From NCBI GenBank assembly GCA_003530935.1, contig DPEO01000045.1, positions 1 through 33,982 of the forward strand: a stretch of 33,982 nucleotides of DNA, read 5' to 3'. Under the pieces are notes generated by a model. That model was not told where the DNA came from and made no database searches. It saw only the letters and a list, made by a program, of their open reading frames with translations. This document shows, one piece after another, positions 25,344-32,156 of this stretch; position 1 is the stretch's first letter; each line of letters begins with the position of its first letter. This stretch comes from Desulfomicrobiaceae bacterium. Its GTDB lineage: Bacteria; Desulfobacterota; Desulfovibrionia; Desulfovibrionales; Desulfomicrobiaceae. The translations under genes were made by a program, and so were the position numbers.

Positions 25344-25541
25344 ATGATCACCGTCCATCTCGAACCCGAAGGTGGCACCCTCACCTTCCCCCGCATCACT
25401 ACGGTGCTGCAATTGCTTCATAAAACCGGCCGCAAACCCGGCCGGGCCATCGTTATTCGAGGAACGGAGCTGCTCACTCCAGACCGGCGCCTGGCCGCCG
25501 GCGACACCATCATCCTGCGCGACGTGGGATCCCGGGGGTAA
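25344..25541 (+). CDS. ThiS/MoaD-like small sulfur-carrier-type protein
   Basis: A 65-residue beta-grasp (ubiquitin-like) protein: MITVHLEPEGGTLTFPRITT, a helix (VLQLLHKTGRKPGRAIVI), then LLTPDRRLAAGDTIILRDVG. Sulfur carriers of this fold (TtuB, ThiS, MoaD) use a C-terminal Gly-Gly that is adenylated and thiocarboxylated; this one ends GSRG, a single terminal Gly. It is 4 bp upstream of ttuA, so by position it would be the sulfur donor for tRNA thiolation. The start has AAGGGAGA 8 nt upstream. The fold is clear; carrier function with this tail is uncertain. Confidence 0.75.
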   Translation: MITVHLEPEGGTLTFPRITTVLQLLHKTGRKPGRAIVIRGTELLTPDRRLAAGDTIILRDVGSRG

Positions 25542-25545
25542 ACCG

Positions 25546-26490
25546 ATGAAATGTACGCGTTGTCGTGAACTCGCCGCCGTGGCCCTGCCGAGTCACCACT
25601 CGGCCTTTTGTCCGGAGTGTTTCCTCCTCTTTTGCCGCCGCATGGTGGAACGCGCCATCCACGACCATGCCATGTGCACCCCGGAAGACCGCATCCTCGT
25701 GGCCCTTTCCGGCGGCAAGGACTCCCTGTCCCTGGCCTGGCTGCTGCGCGAGCTCGGCTACCAGGTGACCGGCCTGCACATCGACCTGGGGATTCCAGGA
25801 TCCTCTGCCGTGGCCCGCCGCATCACGGAAAATTTCTGTGCTCGCCATGGCATCGCACTCCATGTGCTCGAGATGGAAGCCATGGGCCTCGGCATGGCCC
25901 AGGTACGCCAACGGGTCAAACGCCCCATCTGCTCGGTATGCGGTCAAACCAAACGCTATTTCTTCAACCGTTTTGCCCTGGAAAACGGTTTTTCCGTGCT
26001 CGCCACGGGGCACAATCTCGATGACGAGACCTCGCGCCTCCTGGCCAATGTCCTGCGTTGGGATGCCGACTTTCTGGCCGATCAAGGACCGGTGCTGTCC
26101 GCGCAGGAAGGCTTTGTCCGCAAAATCAAACCGCTCTACCGCCTGACGGAATTCGAGACCGCCAACCTGAGCTTCCTTCTCGGCATCGAGACCGCCTCGG
26201 CCCCGTGCCCCTACAGCGCCAAGGCCACCTTTCCGGTGTACAAGCACCTCCTCGCCGATTTGGAAGACCGCCAGCCGGGCCGCAAACTCCAATTCTACGA
26301 AGGCTTCCTCAAACACGGCCGCAAGCACTTCGCCTCCCACAGCACCCCCGACCTTACCCCCTGCGTCCGCTGCGGCTCCCCGACCTCCACGGAGCTCTGC
26401 GGGGTGTGCCGGCTCAAGGCAATGATGACGAGCGAGGCCGATCTCCCGGAGGCAAGGGATAACGTCCTTGACAGCGGCCAACAAGCCTGA
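25546..26490 (+). CDS. ttuA: TtuA-family tRNA 2-thiolation enzyme (PP-loop ATPase)
   Basis: A 314-residue enzyme predicted to thiolate a tRNA uridine (position 54 or an anticodon U, depending on subgroup). The N-terminal zinc ribbon is CTRC at 3-6 and CPEC at 22-25; the PP-loop is SGGKDS (55-60). The central CSVCGQTKRYFFNRFALENG and TGHNLDDE are family hallmarks, with cysteines that hold an Fe-S cluster in studied members. A C-terminal ribbon has CVRCG and CGVC. A GGGGGT stretch upstream overlaps the preceding stop. The adjacent beta-grasp gene supports the assignment. Confidence 0.88.
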   Translation: MKCTRCRELAAVALPSHHSAFCPECFLLFCRRMVERAIHDHAMCTPEDRILVALSGGKDSLSLAWLLRELGYQVTGLHIDLGIPGSSAVARRITENFCARHGIALHVLEMEAMGLGMAQVRQRVKRPICSVCGQTKRYFFNRFALENGFSVLATGHNLDDETSRLLANVLRWDADFLADQGPVLSAQEGFVRKIKPLYRLTEFETANLSFLLGIETASAPCPYSAKATFPVYKHLLADLEDRQPGRKLQFYEGFLKHGRKHFASHSTPDLTPCVRCGSPTSTELCGVCRLKAMMTSEADLPEARDNVLDSGQQA

Positions 26491-26497
26491 CTAACGA
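26468..26497 (+). promoter_or_regulatory. Possible promoter of the rpsF operon
   Basis: A perfect TTGACA (26468-26473) lies in the ttuA 3' end, with TAACGA 18 bp downstream (26492-26497). The -10 is poor. The only other option, TATAAC at 26534-26539, would start transcription inside the rpsF ribosome binding site. The 66-bp gap holds nothing else clear. Confidence 0.3.
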
Positions 26498-26556
26498 GTC
26501 ATCTTTCCTTGCTCGCCCCCCATGGGAGCGGGCTATAACCCACAAGGAGGACAATC

Positions 26557-26862
26557 ATGACAAGGTACGAGCAGCTGCTCCTTTTCAGCCCGGAATTGGG
26601 CTCCGAGGAGCGCCAGGCCGTGCTGGACCGCCTGGGCGCCGTCATCGAGCGCGAAGGTGGACAGATCCTGACGGTGGATGATTGGGGCATGAAGGATACT
26701 GCCTATCCGGTGCGCAAGTTCACCCGCGGCCATTACGTGCGCTTGGAAATGGCCATGCCGGGCGCGGCGGTGGCCGAATTGGAGCGCAACGTGCGTATCA
26801 GCGAAGGAATCCTCAAGTTCATCACCGTGCGTCTGGCCGACGCCGCCCAGCAGGAGGCCTAA
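26557..26862 (+). CDS. rpsF: 30S ribosomal protein S6
   Basis: A 101-residue ribosomal protein that pairs with S18 in the 30S platform. The N-terminus MTRYEQLLLFSPEL and the WGMKDTAYPVRKFTRGHYVR block are diagnostic. A perfect AAGGAGG lies 6 nt upstream of ATG 26557. It leads the conserved block rpsF-rpsR-rplI-dnaB. Confidence 0.97.
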   Translation: MTRYEQLLLFSPELGSEERQAVLDRLGAVIEREGGQILTVDDWGMKDTAYPVRKFTRGHYVRLEMAMPGAAVAELERNVRISEGILKFITVRLADAAQQEA

Positions 26863-26865
26863 TCC

Positions 26866-27132
26866 ATGTCCCAGCCCAAAAGAAAGTTTACTCCGCGCAA
26901 AAAGTTCTGCCGTTTCTGCGACAACCCTGAACTCCCCTTGAACTACAAAAATCCGGACGTACTTGCGGATTTCATCACCGAGCGCGGCAAGATCATTGCC
27001 AGCCGCGTCACCGGGACCTGCGCCAAACATCAGCGCGCTCTGACCCGGGAAATCAAGCGGGCTCGCCAGATGGCACTTCTCTACTACACCGCCACCCACA
27101 GCACCGACGTGCTCAAAAAGTCCAAAATCTAG
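26866..27132 (+). CDS. rpsR: 30S ribosomal protein S18
   Basis: An 88-residue protein. The basic N-terminus with FCRFC, then LNYKNPDVLADFITERGKI and TGTCAKHQRALTREIKRARQ followed by MALLYY, is characteristic. The Cys pattern (CRFC plus TC) shows the zinc-type variant of S18. It begins 3 bp after rpsF, with GGAGG inside the rpsF end. Confidence 0.97.
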   Translation: MSQPKRKFTPRKKFCRFCDNPELPLNYKNPDVLADFITERGKIIASRVTGTCAKHQRALTREIKRARQMALLYYTATHSTDVLKKSKI

Positions 27133-27141
27133 GAGGCTGCC

Positions 27142-27642
27142 ATGATGAAAGTCATTCTGCGCGCCGATGTGGACAACTTGGGCCGTCTGGGAGACATCGT
27201 CACCGTCAAGCCCGGCTACGGCCGCAACTACCTGTTGCCTCAAGGACTGGCTTCTTTGGCCACTCCTTCCAACCTCAAGGTCTTCGAACAGGAACGCAAA
27301 AAGCTGGAAGCCAAGAACAACGCCCTGCGTGCTGCGGCACAGGAGCTGGCGGACAAGCTGGCCGCTGCCCAGGTGCGCATCGAAGTGCGTGTGGGCGAGA
27401 ACGACAAGCTCTACGGCTCCGTGACCAGCACCCAGATTGCCGAAGCCTTGGCCGCCCAAGGGATCGAGCTGGATCGCCGCAAGATCCTCTTGGCGGAGCC
27501 CATCCGCTCCCTGGGCGTGTACACCGTGGAAGTGAAACTCCACCCCGAGGTGGTCGCCACGCTGCAGGTGGAAATCGCCAAGCCGGGTCAGCCTGCCGCG
27601 CAAGAGCCCGCTGCCGATGCCCCCGCGGAAGACATCGAGTAA
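27142..27642 (+). CDS. rplI: 50S ribosomal protein L9
   Basis: A 166-residue protein. The N-terminal rRNA-binding domain (MMKVILRADVDNLGRLGDIV, then KPGYGRNYLLPQGLA), the long central helix and the C-terminal domain (LYGSVTSTQIAEAL, ILLAEPIRSLGVYTVEVKLH) are complete. An Ala/Glu-rich tail of ~17 residues extends past the usual end. AGGAGG is 5 nt before ATG 27142; a second ATG follows at once. Confidence 0.97.
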   Translation: MMKVILRADVDNLGRLGDIVTVKPGYGRNYLLPQGLASLATPSNLKVFEQERKKLEAKNNALRAAAQELADKLAAAQVRIEVRVGENDKLYGSVTSTQIAEALAAQGIELDRRKILLAEPIRSLGVYTVEVKLHPEVVATLQVEIAKPGQPAAQEPAADAPAEDIE

Positions 27643-27664
27643 TCCCCGTCGCTCTGAGGACGCC

Positions 27665-29035
27665 GTGCACGCGGCGTCTTCGGAGCTTTTGCGCAAAGTC
27701 CCCCCGCACAACCTGGAGGCCGAACAGGCCGTGTTGGGCGGGATTTTTTTGCACAACGAACTGTTCCACCAACTCGTCGACATCATCTCTGCCGACGATT
27801 TCTACTCCCCCGCCCATCGCACCATCTACGCCGCCTGCGAGGAACTCTACCGCCGCGGGCAACCCATGGACCTGGTGACCGTCGCCGAGCACCTCGCCTC
27901 CCATGGCCAATTGGATGCCGTGGGCGGCTCCGTATACTTGGCCTCGCTCACCAACGCCGTGGCCTCCGGGGCCAACGCCGTCTTTCATGCAGGGATCGTC
28001 CGGGACAAGGCGGTGCGACGCCGGCTCATCCAAACCGCAGCGGAAGTGCTTACTTCCTGCTTCGAGAACGCCGAAGACACCGAACACCTTCTCGACGACG
28101 CCGAACAGCGCATCTTTGCCGTGGCCGAGGCCAAAAGCCGGCCCAGCTTCATCTCCAGCAAAGACCTCATCACCCGCGTCTTCGAACAGCTCGAAACCCG
28201 CGCCGGCCAAGGGGATCTCATCACCGGGGTGCCCACCGGCTACTTGGATTTCGACCGCATGACCGCAGGTCTTCAGCGCTCGGACCTGATCATCGTGGCA
28301 GCCCGGCCGTCCATGGGCAAGACGGCGCTCGCCCTCAACATGGGCATGCGCGCCGCGGTGCACCACGGGGTGCCGGTGGCCATCTTCTCTCTGGAGATGT
28401 CCATGGAGCAGCTCATGATGCGTATGCTCGGCTGCCACGCCCGCGTGGACTTGTCCCGTCTGCGCACCGGCTTTCTCAACGATGAAGACTGGGCCCGCCT
28501 CTACCAAGCGGCAGACGAGCTCTCCCACGCCCCCATCTTCATCGACGACACCCCGGCCCTGTCCACTATGGAGATCCGCGCCCGCTGCCGTCGGCTCAAG
28601 GCGGAAAAAAACATCGGCCTGGTGATCGTGGATTACCTGCAGCTCATGCGCTCCAGCCGCTCCCAAGACTCCCGCGAGCAGGAGATCTCCGACATCTCCC
28701 GCAGCCTCAAGGCCTTGGCCAAAGAATTGGACATCCCGGTGGTGGCCCTGGCCCAGCTCAACCGCAAAGTGGAAGAACGCTCGGATAAACGCCCCGTGCT
28801 CTCGGACCTCCGCGAATCCGGCGCCATCGAACAGGACGCCGACGTCATCGTCTTCATCTACCGGGATGCGGCCTACAACAAGGCTGAAGACAACCCCAAC
28901 AAGAATATCGCCGAGATCATCATCGGCAAGCAGCGCAACGGCCCTGTGGGGAGCCTGCGTCTTGCCTACTTTGGTCAGTATACGGCATTCGAAAACCTCA
29001 CCGATGCGGGGATCCCATCGGAGCACGGCCTCTAA
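27665..29035 (+). CDS. dnaB: Replicative DNA helicase DnaB
   Basis: A 456-residue hexameric helicase that unwinds DNA ahead of the replisome. The N-terminal domain opens with KVPPHNLEAEQAVLGGI. The RecA-like C-terminal domain has Walker A in ARPSMGKTAL, Walker B in LVIVDYLQLM and the late motif SDLRESGAIEQDADVIVFIY. No intein is present. GTG 27665 is chosen because TGAGGA precedes it by 4 nt. ATG 27617, which has no ribosome binding site and overlaps rplI by 26 bp, would add 16 residues. Confidence 0.94.
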   Translation: MHAASSELLRKVPPHNLEAEQAVLGGIFLHNELFHQLVDIISADDFYSPAHRTIYAACEELYRRGQPMDLVTVAEHLASHGQLDAVGGSVYLASLTNAVASGANAVFHAGIVRDKAVRRRLIQTAAEVLTSCFENAEDTEHLLDDAEQRIFAVAEAKSRPSFISSKDLITRVFEQLETRAGQGDLITGVPTGYLDFDRMTAGLQRSDLIIVAARPSMGKTALALNMGMRAAVHHGVPVAIFSLEMSMEQLMMRMLGCHARVDLSRLRTGFLNDEDWARLYQAADELSHAPIFIDDTPALSTMEIRARCRRLKAEKNIGLVIVDYLQLMRSSRSQDSREQEISDISRSLKALAKELDIPVVALAQLNRKVEERSDKRPVLSDLRESGAIEQDADVIVFIYRDAAYNKAEDNPNKNIAEIIIGKQRNGPVGSLRLAYFGQYTAFENLTDAGIPSEHGL

Positions 29036-29056
29036 CCCCAACCTGCCGAGGACGCC

Positions 29057-30358
29057 ATGCACCACGCCTTCTGCCCTGAAGAATTCTGGTCCCAGGATAC
29101 GCTGCGCGCCGTCCAATCCGCTCGCCTGCAATCGATTATCGAGGCATCCGCCCGCTCCCCCTTCTATGGCCAGCGTTTTGCCCAGCTCGGCATCGCCCCT
29201 GGAGACATCCGCAGCGTCGACGACATCCGGCACCTTCCCTTCACCACCAAAGACGACCTCCGGGCCGCCTATCCGGACAAGATGCTCACCCTGCCGCTAC
29301 GCCAGATGGCGCGGTTGCACGCCTCTTCCGGCACCACCGGCGCGGCCACCGTGGTGTACTATACCCACAACGACCTGGCGGCCTGGGCCGATTTAGTGGC
29401 CCGCTGCATGCACATGACCGGCATCCGCGCGGACGACACCTTCCAGAACATCGCCGGCTACGGACTCTTCACCGGCGGCCTTGGATTTCACTACGGCGCC
29501 GAGCGCCTGGGCTGTCTCACCATCCCTGCCGGGGCGGGGAATTCCAAGCGCCAGCTGAAGCTCCTGGAAGACTTCCGGGTCACAGCGGTCCATATCATCC
29601 CCTCCTACGCCCTGCATCTGGCCTCGATGATGGAGGAAATGGATTTCGACCCCCAGCGCCTTGCCCTGCGCATCGCCCTCATCGGCGCAGAGCCCCACAC
29701 CGAGGCCATGCGCCGCCGCATCGAATCCTTCTTCGGGGTGCGCGCCTACAACTCCTACGGCCTTTCGGAAATGAATGGTCCGGGGGTGGCCTTCGAATGC
29801 CCGGAGCAAAACGGCATGCACCTGTGGGAAGACGCCTACATCGCGGAGATCATCGATCCTGCCACCGGAGATCCAGTGCCGGAAGGCCAGGTGGGCGAGC
29901 TGGTGCTCACCACCCTCACCCGGGAAGGGATGCCCCTTATCCGCTACCGCACCCGGGACCTCACCCGGTTTCTGCCCGGCCAGTGCCCCTGCGGCCGGGC
30001 CCATCGCCGCATCGACCGTATCAGCGGCAGGGCCGACGACATGATCATCCTCAAGGGGGTCAACATCTACCCCATGCAGGTGGAAAGCGTGCTCATGAGT
30101 ATTCCCGAGGTGGGGCAAAACTACCTCATCGTCCTCGAGCGCGAAGGATTTCTCGATCAGATGCGGGTCAAGGTGGAGATCAAGGACGAATTCTTCGTGG
30201 AAGACATGCGGGTACTCAAGGCCCTGCAGCAGCGCATCGCCGCCAAATTGCGGGACGAGATCCTCATCACCCCGCGGGTGGACCTGGTGGAGAGCAACTC
30301 CCTGCCCAAGAGCGAAGGCAAGGCAGTGCGGGTACAAGACCTCCGGCCCAAGGAGTAG
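29057..30358 (+). CDS. paaK: Phenylacetate-CoA ligase family protein (PaaK-like)
   Basis: A 433-residue adenylate-forming acyl-CoA ligase. It has the P-loop-like ASSGTTGAATVVYYTHND, the adenine-binding YNSYGLSEMNGPGVAFEC, the RTRDLTRF hinge and the C-terminal SGRADDMIILKGVNIYPMQV with a late catalytic Lys in NSLPKSEGKAVRV. It activates phenylacetate or a related aryl acid to its CoA thioester. No other phenylacetate pathway genes are present; in this type of anaerobe, paralogues often serve amino-acid-derived aryl acids. It lies 21 bp after dnaB with a GAGGA site. Confidence 0.9.
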   Translation: MHHAFCPEEFWSQDTLRAVQSARLQSIIEASARSPFYGQRFAQLGIAPGDIRSVDDIRHLPFTTKDDLRAAYPDKMLTLPLRQMARLHASSGTTGAATVVYYTHNDLAAWADLVARCMHMTGIRADDTFQNIAGYGLFTGGLGFHYGAERLGCLTIPAGAGNSKRQLKLLEDFRVTAVHIIPSYALHLASMMEEMDFDPQRLALRIALIGAEPHTEAMRRRIESFFGVRAYNSYGLSEMNGPGVAFECPEQNGMHLWEDAYIAEIIDPATGDPVPEGQVGELVLTTLTREGMPLIRYRTRDLTRFLPGQCPCGRAHRRIDRISGRADDMIILKGVNIYPMQVESVLMSIPEVGQNYLIVLEREGFLDQMRVKVEIKDEFFVEDMRVLKALQQRIAAKLRDEILITPRVDLVESNSLPKSEGKAVRVQDLRPKE

Positions 30359-30383
30359 CCTCTCTTCGATCCTCCACGGATAC

Positions 30384-30418
30384 GCGGGAGCGCTTCAGTC
30401 GTGCTGCGGCGCTTCCGC
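30384..30418. repeat. 10-bp inverted repeat between convergent genes
   Basis: GCGGGAGCGC (30384-30393) pairs with GCGCTTCCGC (30409-30418) over 10 bp with one G-T wobble and a 15-nt loop that includes the stop of the minus-strand gene. It sits between paaK and the convergent unknown gene and could slow or end transcription from either side, but neither strand has a clear T-tract. Confidence 0.4.
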
Positions 30419-31216
30419 TGTGTTTCCAATGTGACACACGTGTTTGTCCGCCCCCCGAAAGGCCGATTCCAGCACCGAATCCGCAACCTCGCGCTGCTCT
30501 CGGTAAATGCGCTGGCACATTTCTTTGACCGCCCTCCGAGCCACTTCCTCGGCAGGAGGCTGTGGCCACGGCAAAAGCCCGAGAGAGACCGGGTCCACCA
30601 ACGGCAAGGCAAGGGAGGCGTCCAGAGAGCACAACTCCGCCCCACAGCCCAAAATGGCGGCCTTGTCCTGGGCAGCGGGGTCCAGACGCCGTGCGAACTC
30701 CAGACTCTCCGAGGGGCGATAGGCGGCGTTGATGTGCTCGATACGGGCGTTGAGCTCGGCACACAGCGAGAGCGCCTGCTGGTATCCCGGGGTATGGAGC
30801 ACGCGGCCCGGGAGGCTTGGATCCGGATACGGCCGGCCATGATGGTATTCCTCAAGGGTATCGGCCCAGTGTTCGTACACCGCCCAGACGATTTTGCAGT
30901 AGAGCCCCTGACGGGTGAAGCTGTGGGGGCGGGGAAACTGCACCAAGCACGCCTGGACCTCGTAGAGACGCGCTTCGGGCAGACGAACGCCCAAGCGCTC
31001 AAGCAACGCACGGGTGTTGGCTTCCCCCCCCAGGACGCAATTCAAGGCCGCAGTCCACGTCTCGAGCTTTTGGGAGATGCGATGCACCTTCTGCGCCCAG
31101 TCCATGAGCAGCGCGCGGTCACGCTCCACCGCCTTGCGGGCCCCGAAAAAGGTATCCGCAGCCTGGCGGAGGCTTTCATAGCGCAGCCCTTCGGCCCACT
31201 CCTCCATGCGTCCCAT
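30395..31216 (-). CDS. Unknown soluble helical protein (273 aa)
   Basis: No family recognised. The protein is helical, without signal peptide or membrane segment. It has Trp/His-bearing stretches (LLMDWAQKVHRISQKLETWT, YCKIVWAVYEHWADTLEEYH) and a few scattered Cys (EVQACLVQFP, AILGCGAELCSL, KHVCHIGN). GGAGG is 4 nt upstream of the ATG. Codon usage resembles the neighbours. It is convergent with paaK and divergent from a DUF1499 lipoprotein. The function cannot be inferred. Confidence 0.8.
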   Translation of the reverse strand: MGRMEEWAEGLRYESLRQAADTFFGARKAVERDRALLMDWAQKVHRISQKLETWTAALNCVLGGEANTRALLERLGVRLPEARLYEVQACLVQFPRPHSFTRQGLYCKIVWAVYEHWADTLEEYHHGRPYPDPSLPGRVLHTPGYQQALSLCAELNARIEHINAAYRPSESLEFARRLDPAAQDKAAILGCGAELCSLDASLALPLVDPVSLGLLPWPQPPAEEVARRAVKEMCQRIYREQREVADSVLESAFRGADKHVCHIGNTAEAPQHD

Positions 31217-31389
31217 GCACCCTCCATGGTGTCCGGCCTTGCTTGCCCTGCGCCGAGGGTGGCATGATCAACCGCGGCGCGGGGGGGTCTCCGCCTCCTC
31301 TCTGATGGTGCGATGTGGCATGAACACCGCACGACGGAAACGGTAATGGAGCAACCGTCTCTCGTGTGAGAGAGCTCCAGGAGCACATC
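31217..31389. promoter_or_regulatory. 173-bp divergent leader with direct repeats and two hairpins
   Basis: The gap holds an imperfect direct repeat (GTGGCATGATCAACCGC at 31259-31275 and GTGGCATGAACACCGC at 31315-31330). Near the lipoprotein gene are two short inverted repeats: GACGG / CCGTC around 31333-31359, and TCTCTC-GTGT-GAGAGA at 31358-31373, which ends 5 bp before the AGGAG site. The second repeat copy vaguely resembles a sigma-54 site (GG and GC spaced 10 bp), but its -12 element is poor. Function unknown. Confidence 0.3.
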
Positions 31390-31857
31390 ATGCCAACTTA
31401 CCCAACTGCTTCTTTGATCTCAACGCTCGTGCTGGCGGCCATTGTACTTGTTTCCTGTTCGGGAAACGTCCCCGCAAGCCTGGGCGTTTCTGACGCAAAA
31501 CTGGCACCCTGCCCAGCATCACCGAACTGCGTGTCCAGTGATGCGCAGGACCATGAACATCGGATTACCCCACTGTACACCATCGGTCCCCCCGAGGACG
31601 CCTGGATGGCCGCCAGAAATTGGGTGGCAAATCTCCCGCGTACCCGCATTGTGACGGAAAGAGCGGATTATCTGCACGCCGAGTGCCGAAGTGCGCTGTT
31701 CGGTTTTGTGGACGATCTTGAGCTCAATCTGCGGCCTTCGGAAAGGATCATTGCGGTGCGCTCCGCCGCCCGTTTGGGGTATTCAGACTTCGGCGTCAAC
31801 CGTCGTCGGGTTGAAGCGCTGCGGGCCGCCCTCATCCGCCAAGGAGTGGGGAAATAA
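31390..31857 (+). CDS. DUF1499-family lipoprotein
   Basis: A 155-residue lipoprotein. The signal (SLISTLVLAAIVLVSC) ends in lipobox LVSC with Cys23. The mature part has the DUF1499 core: APCPASPNCVSSDAQDHEHR, a middle TRIVTERADYLHAECRSALF followed by GFVDDLEL, and the end IAVRSAARLGYSDFGVNRRR. The family is widespread and has no established function. AGGAG lies 6 nt upstream. Confidence 0.88.
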   Translation: MPTYPTASLISTLVLAAIVLVSCSGNVPASLGVSDAKLAPCPASPNCVSSDAQDHEHRITPLYTIGPPEDAWMAARNWVANLPRTRIVTERADYLHAECRSALFGFVDDLELNLRPSERIIAVRSAARLGYSDFGVNRRRVEALRAALIRQGVGK

Positions 31858-31908
31858 CCTGCCCCTCTCTGCGCCGCTGTAAAGCGAGGCAAAAGCCCTC
31901 CCTGATGA

Positions 31909-31938
31909 TTGACACCCCCAAAGCCTTGCCGCTATGGG
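31909..31938 (+). promoter_or_regulatory. Promoter of the tRNA-Pro gene
   Basis: A perfect TTGACA (31909-31914), an 18-bp spacer and TATGGG (31933-31938) lie directly before the tRNA. The expected start, near 31945, is about 5 nt before the first tRNA base. No other candidate lies in the 92-bp gap after the DUF1499 gene. Confidence 0.6.
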
Positions 31939-31949
31939 CCTTTCCCTCA

Positions 31950-32026
31950 CGGGGCGTAGCGCAGTTTGGTAGCGCATCGGTTTTGGGAACCGAGGGCCGC
32001 TGGTTCGAGTCCAGTCGCCCCGACCA
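31950..32026 (+). tRNA. tRNA-Pro(UGG)
   Basis: A complete 77-nt cloverleaf: acceptor CGGGGCG / CGCCCCG, D-arm GCGC-loop-GCGC, anticodon stem TCGGT / ACCGA around loop TTTGGGA (anticodon TGG at 31984-31986), 5-nt variable loop, T-arm with TTCGAGT loop (one G-U closing pair), discriminator A and an encoded CCA. It reads proline CCA, and CCN codons by wobble. It is a single gene with its own promoter and terminator. Confidence 0.97.
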
Positions 32027-32035
32027 CGACAAAAC

Positions 32036-32064
32036 GGGCCATGGAAAACTCCAGGCCCTTTTTT
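32036..32064 (+). terminator. Rho-independent terminator of tRNA-Pro
   Basis: GGGCC (32036-32040) pairs with GGCCC (32054-32058), and inside it TGGA pairs with TCCA around an AAAC loop with one bulged A. Six T residues follow directly (32059-32064). It is 10 bp after the tRNA CCA end. Confidence 0.9.
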
Positions 32065-32156
32065 CGGTCCTTGATCGGCCTCTCCGGCACCAACCCGTCT
32101 TCCAACACTTTGTCCCGCCCCTTGCCACAGCCCAGCCGCCACACTAGTGGCCTGGC

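Noticed and set aside
26534..26539. TATAAC as the -10 of the rpsF operon
   Set aside because: The start would fall inside the AAGGAGG ribosome binding site, and there is no -35 at normal spacing.
29057..30358. A phenylacetate degradation operon
   Set aside because: Only the ligase is present; neighbours are replication and ribosomal genes and an unknown protein.
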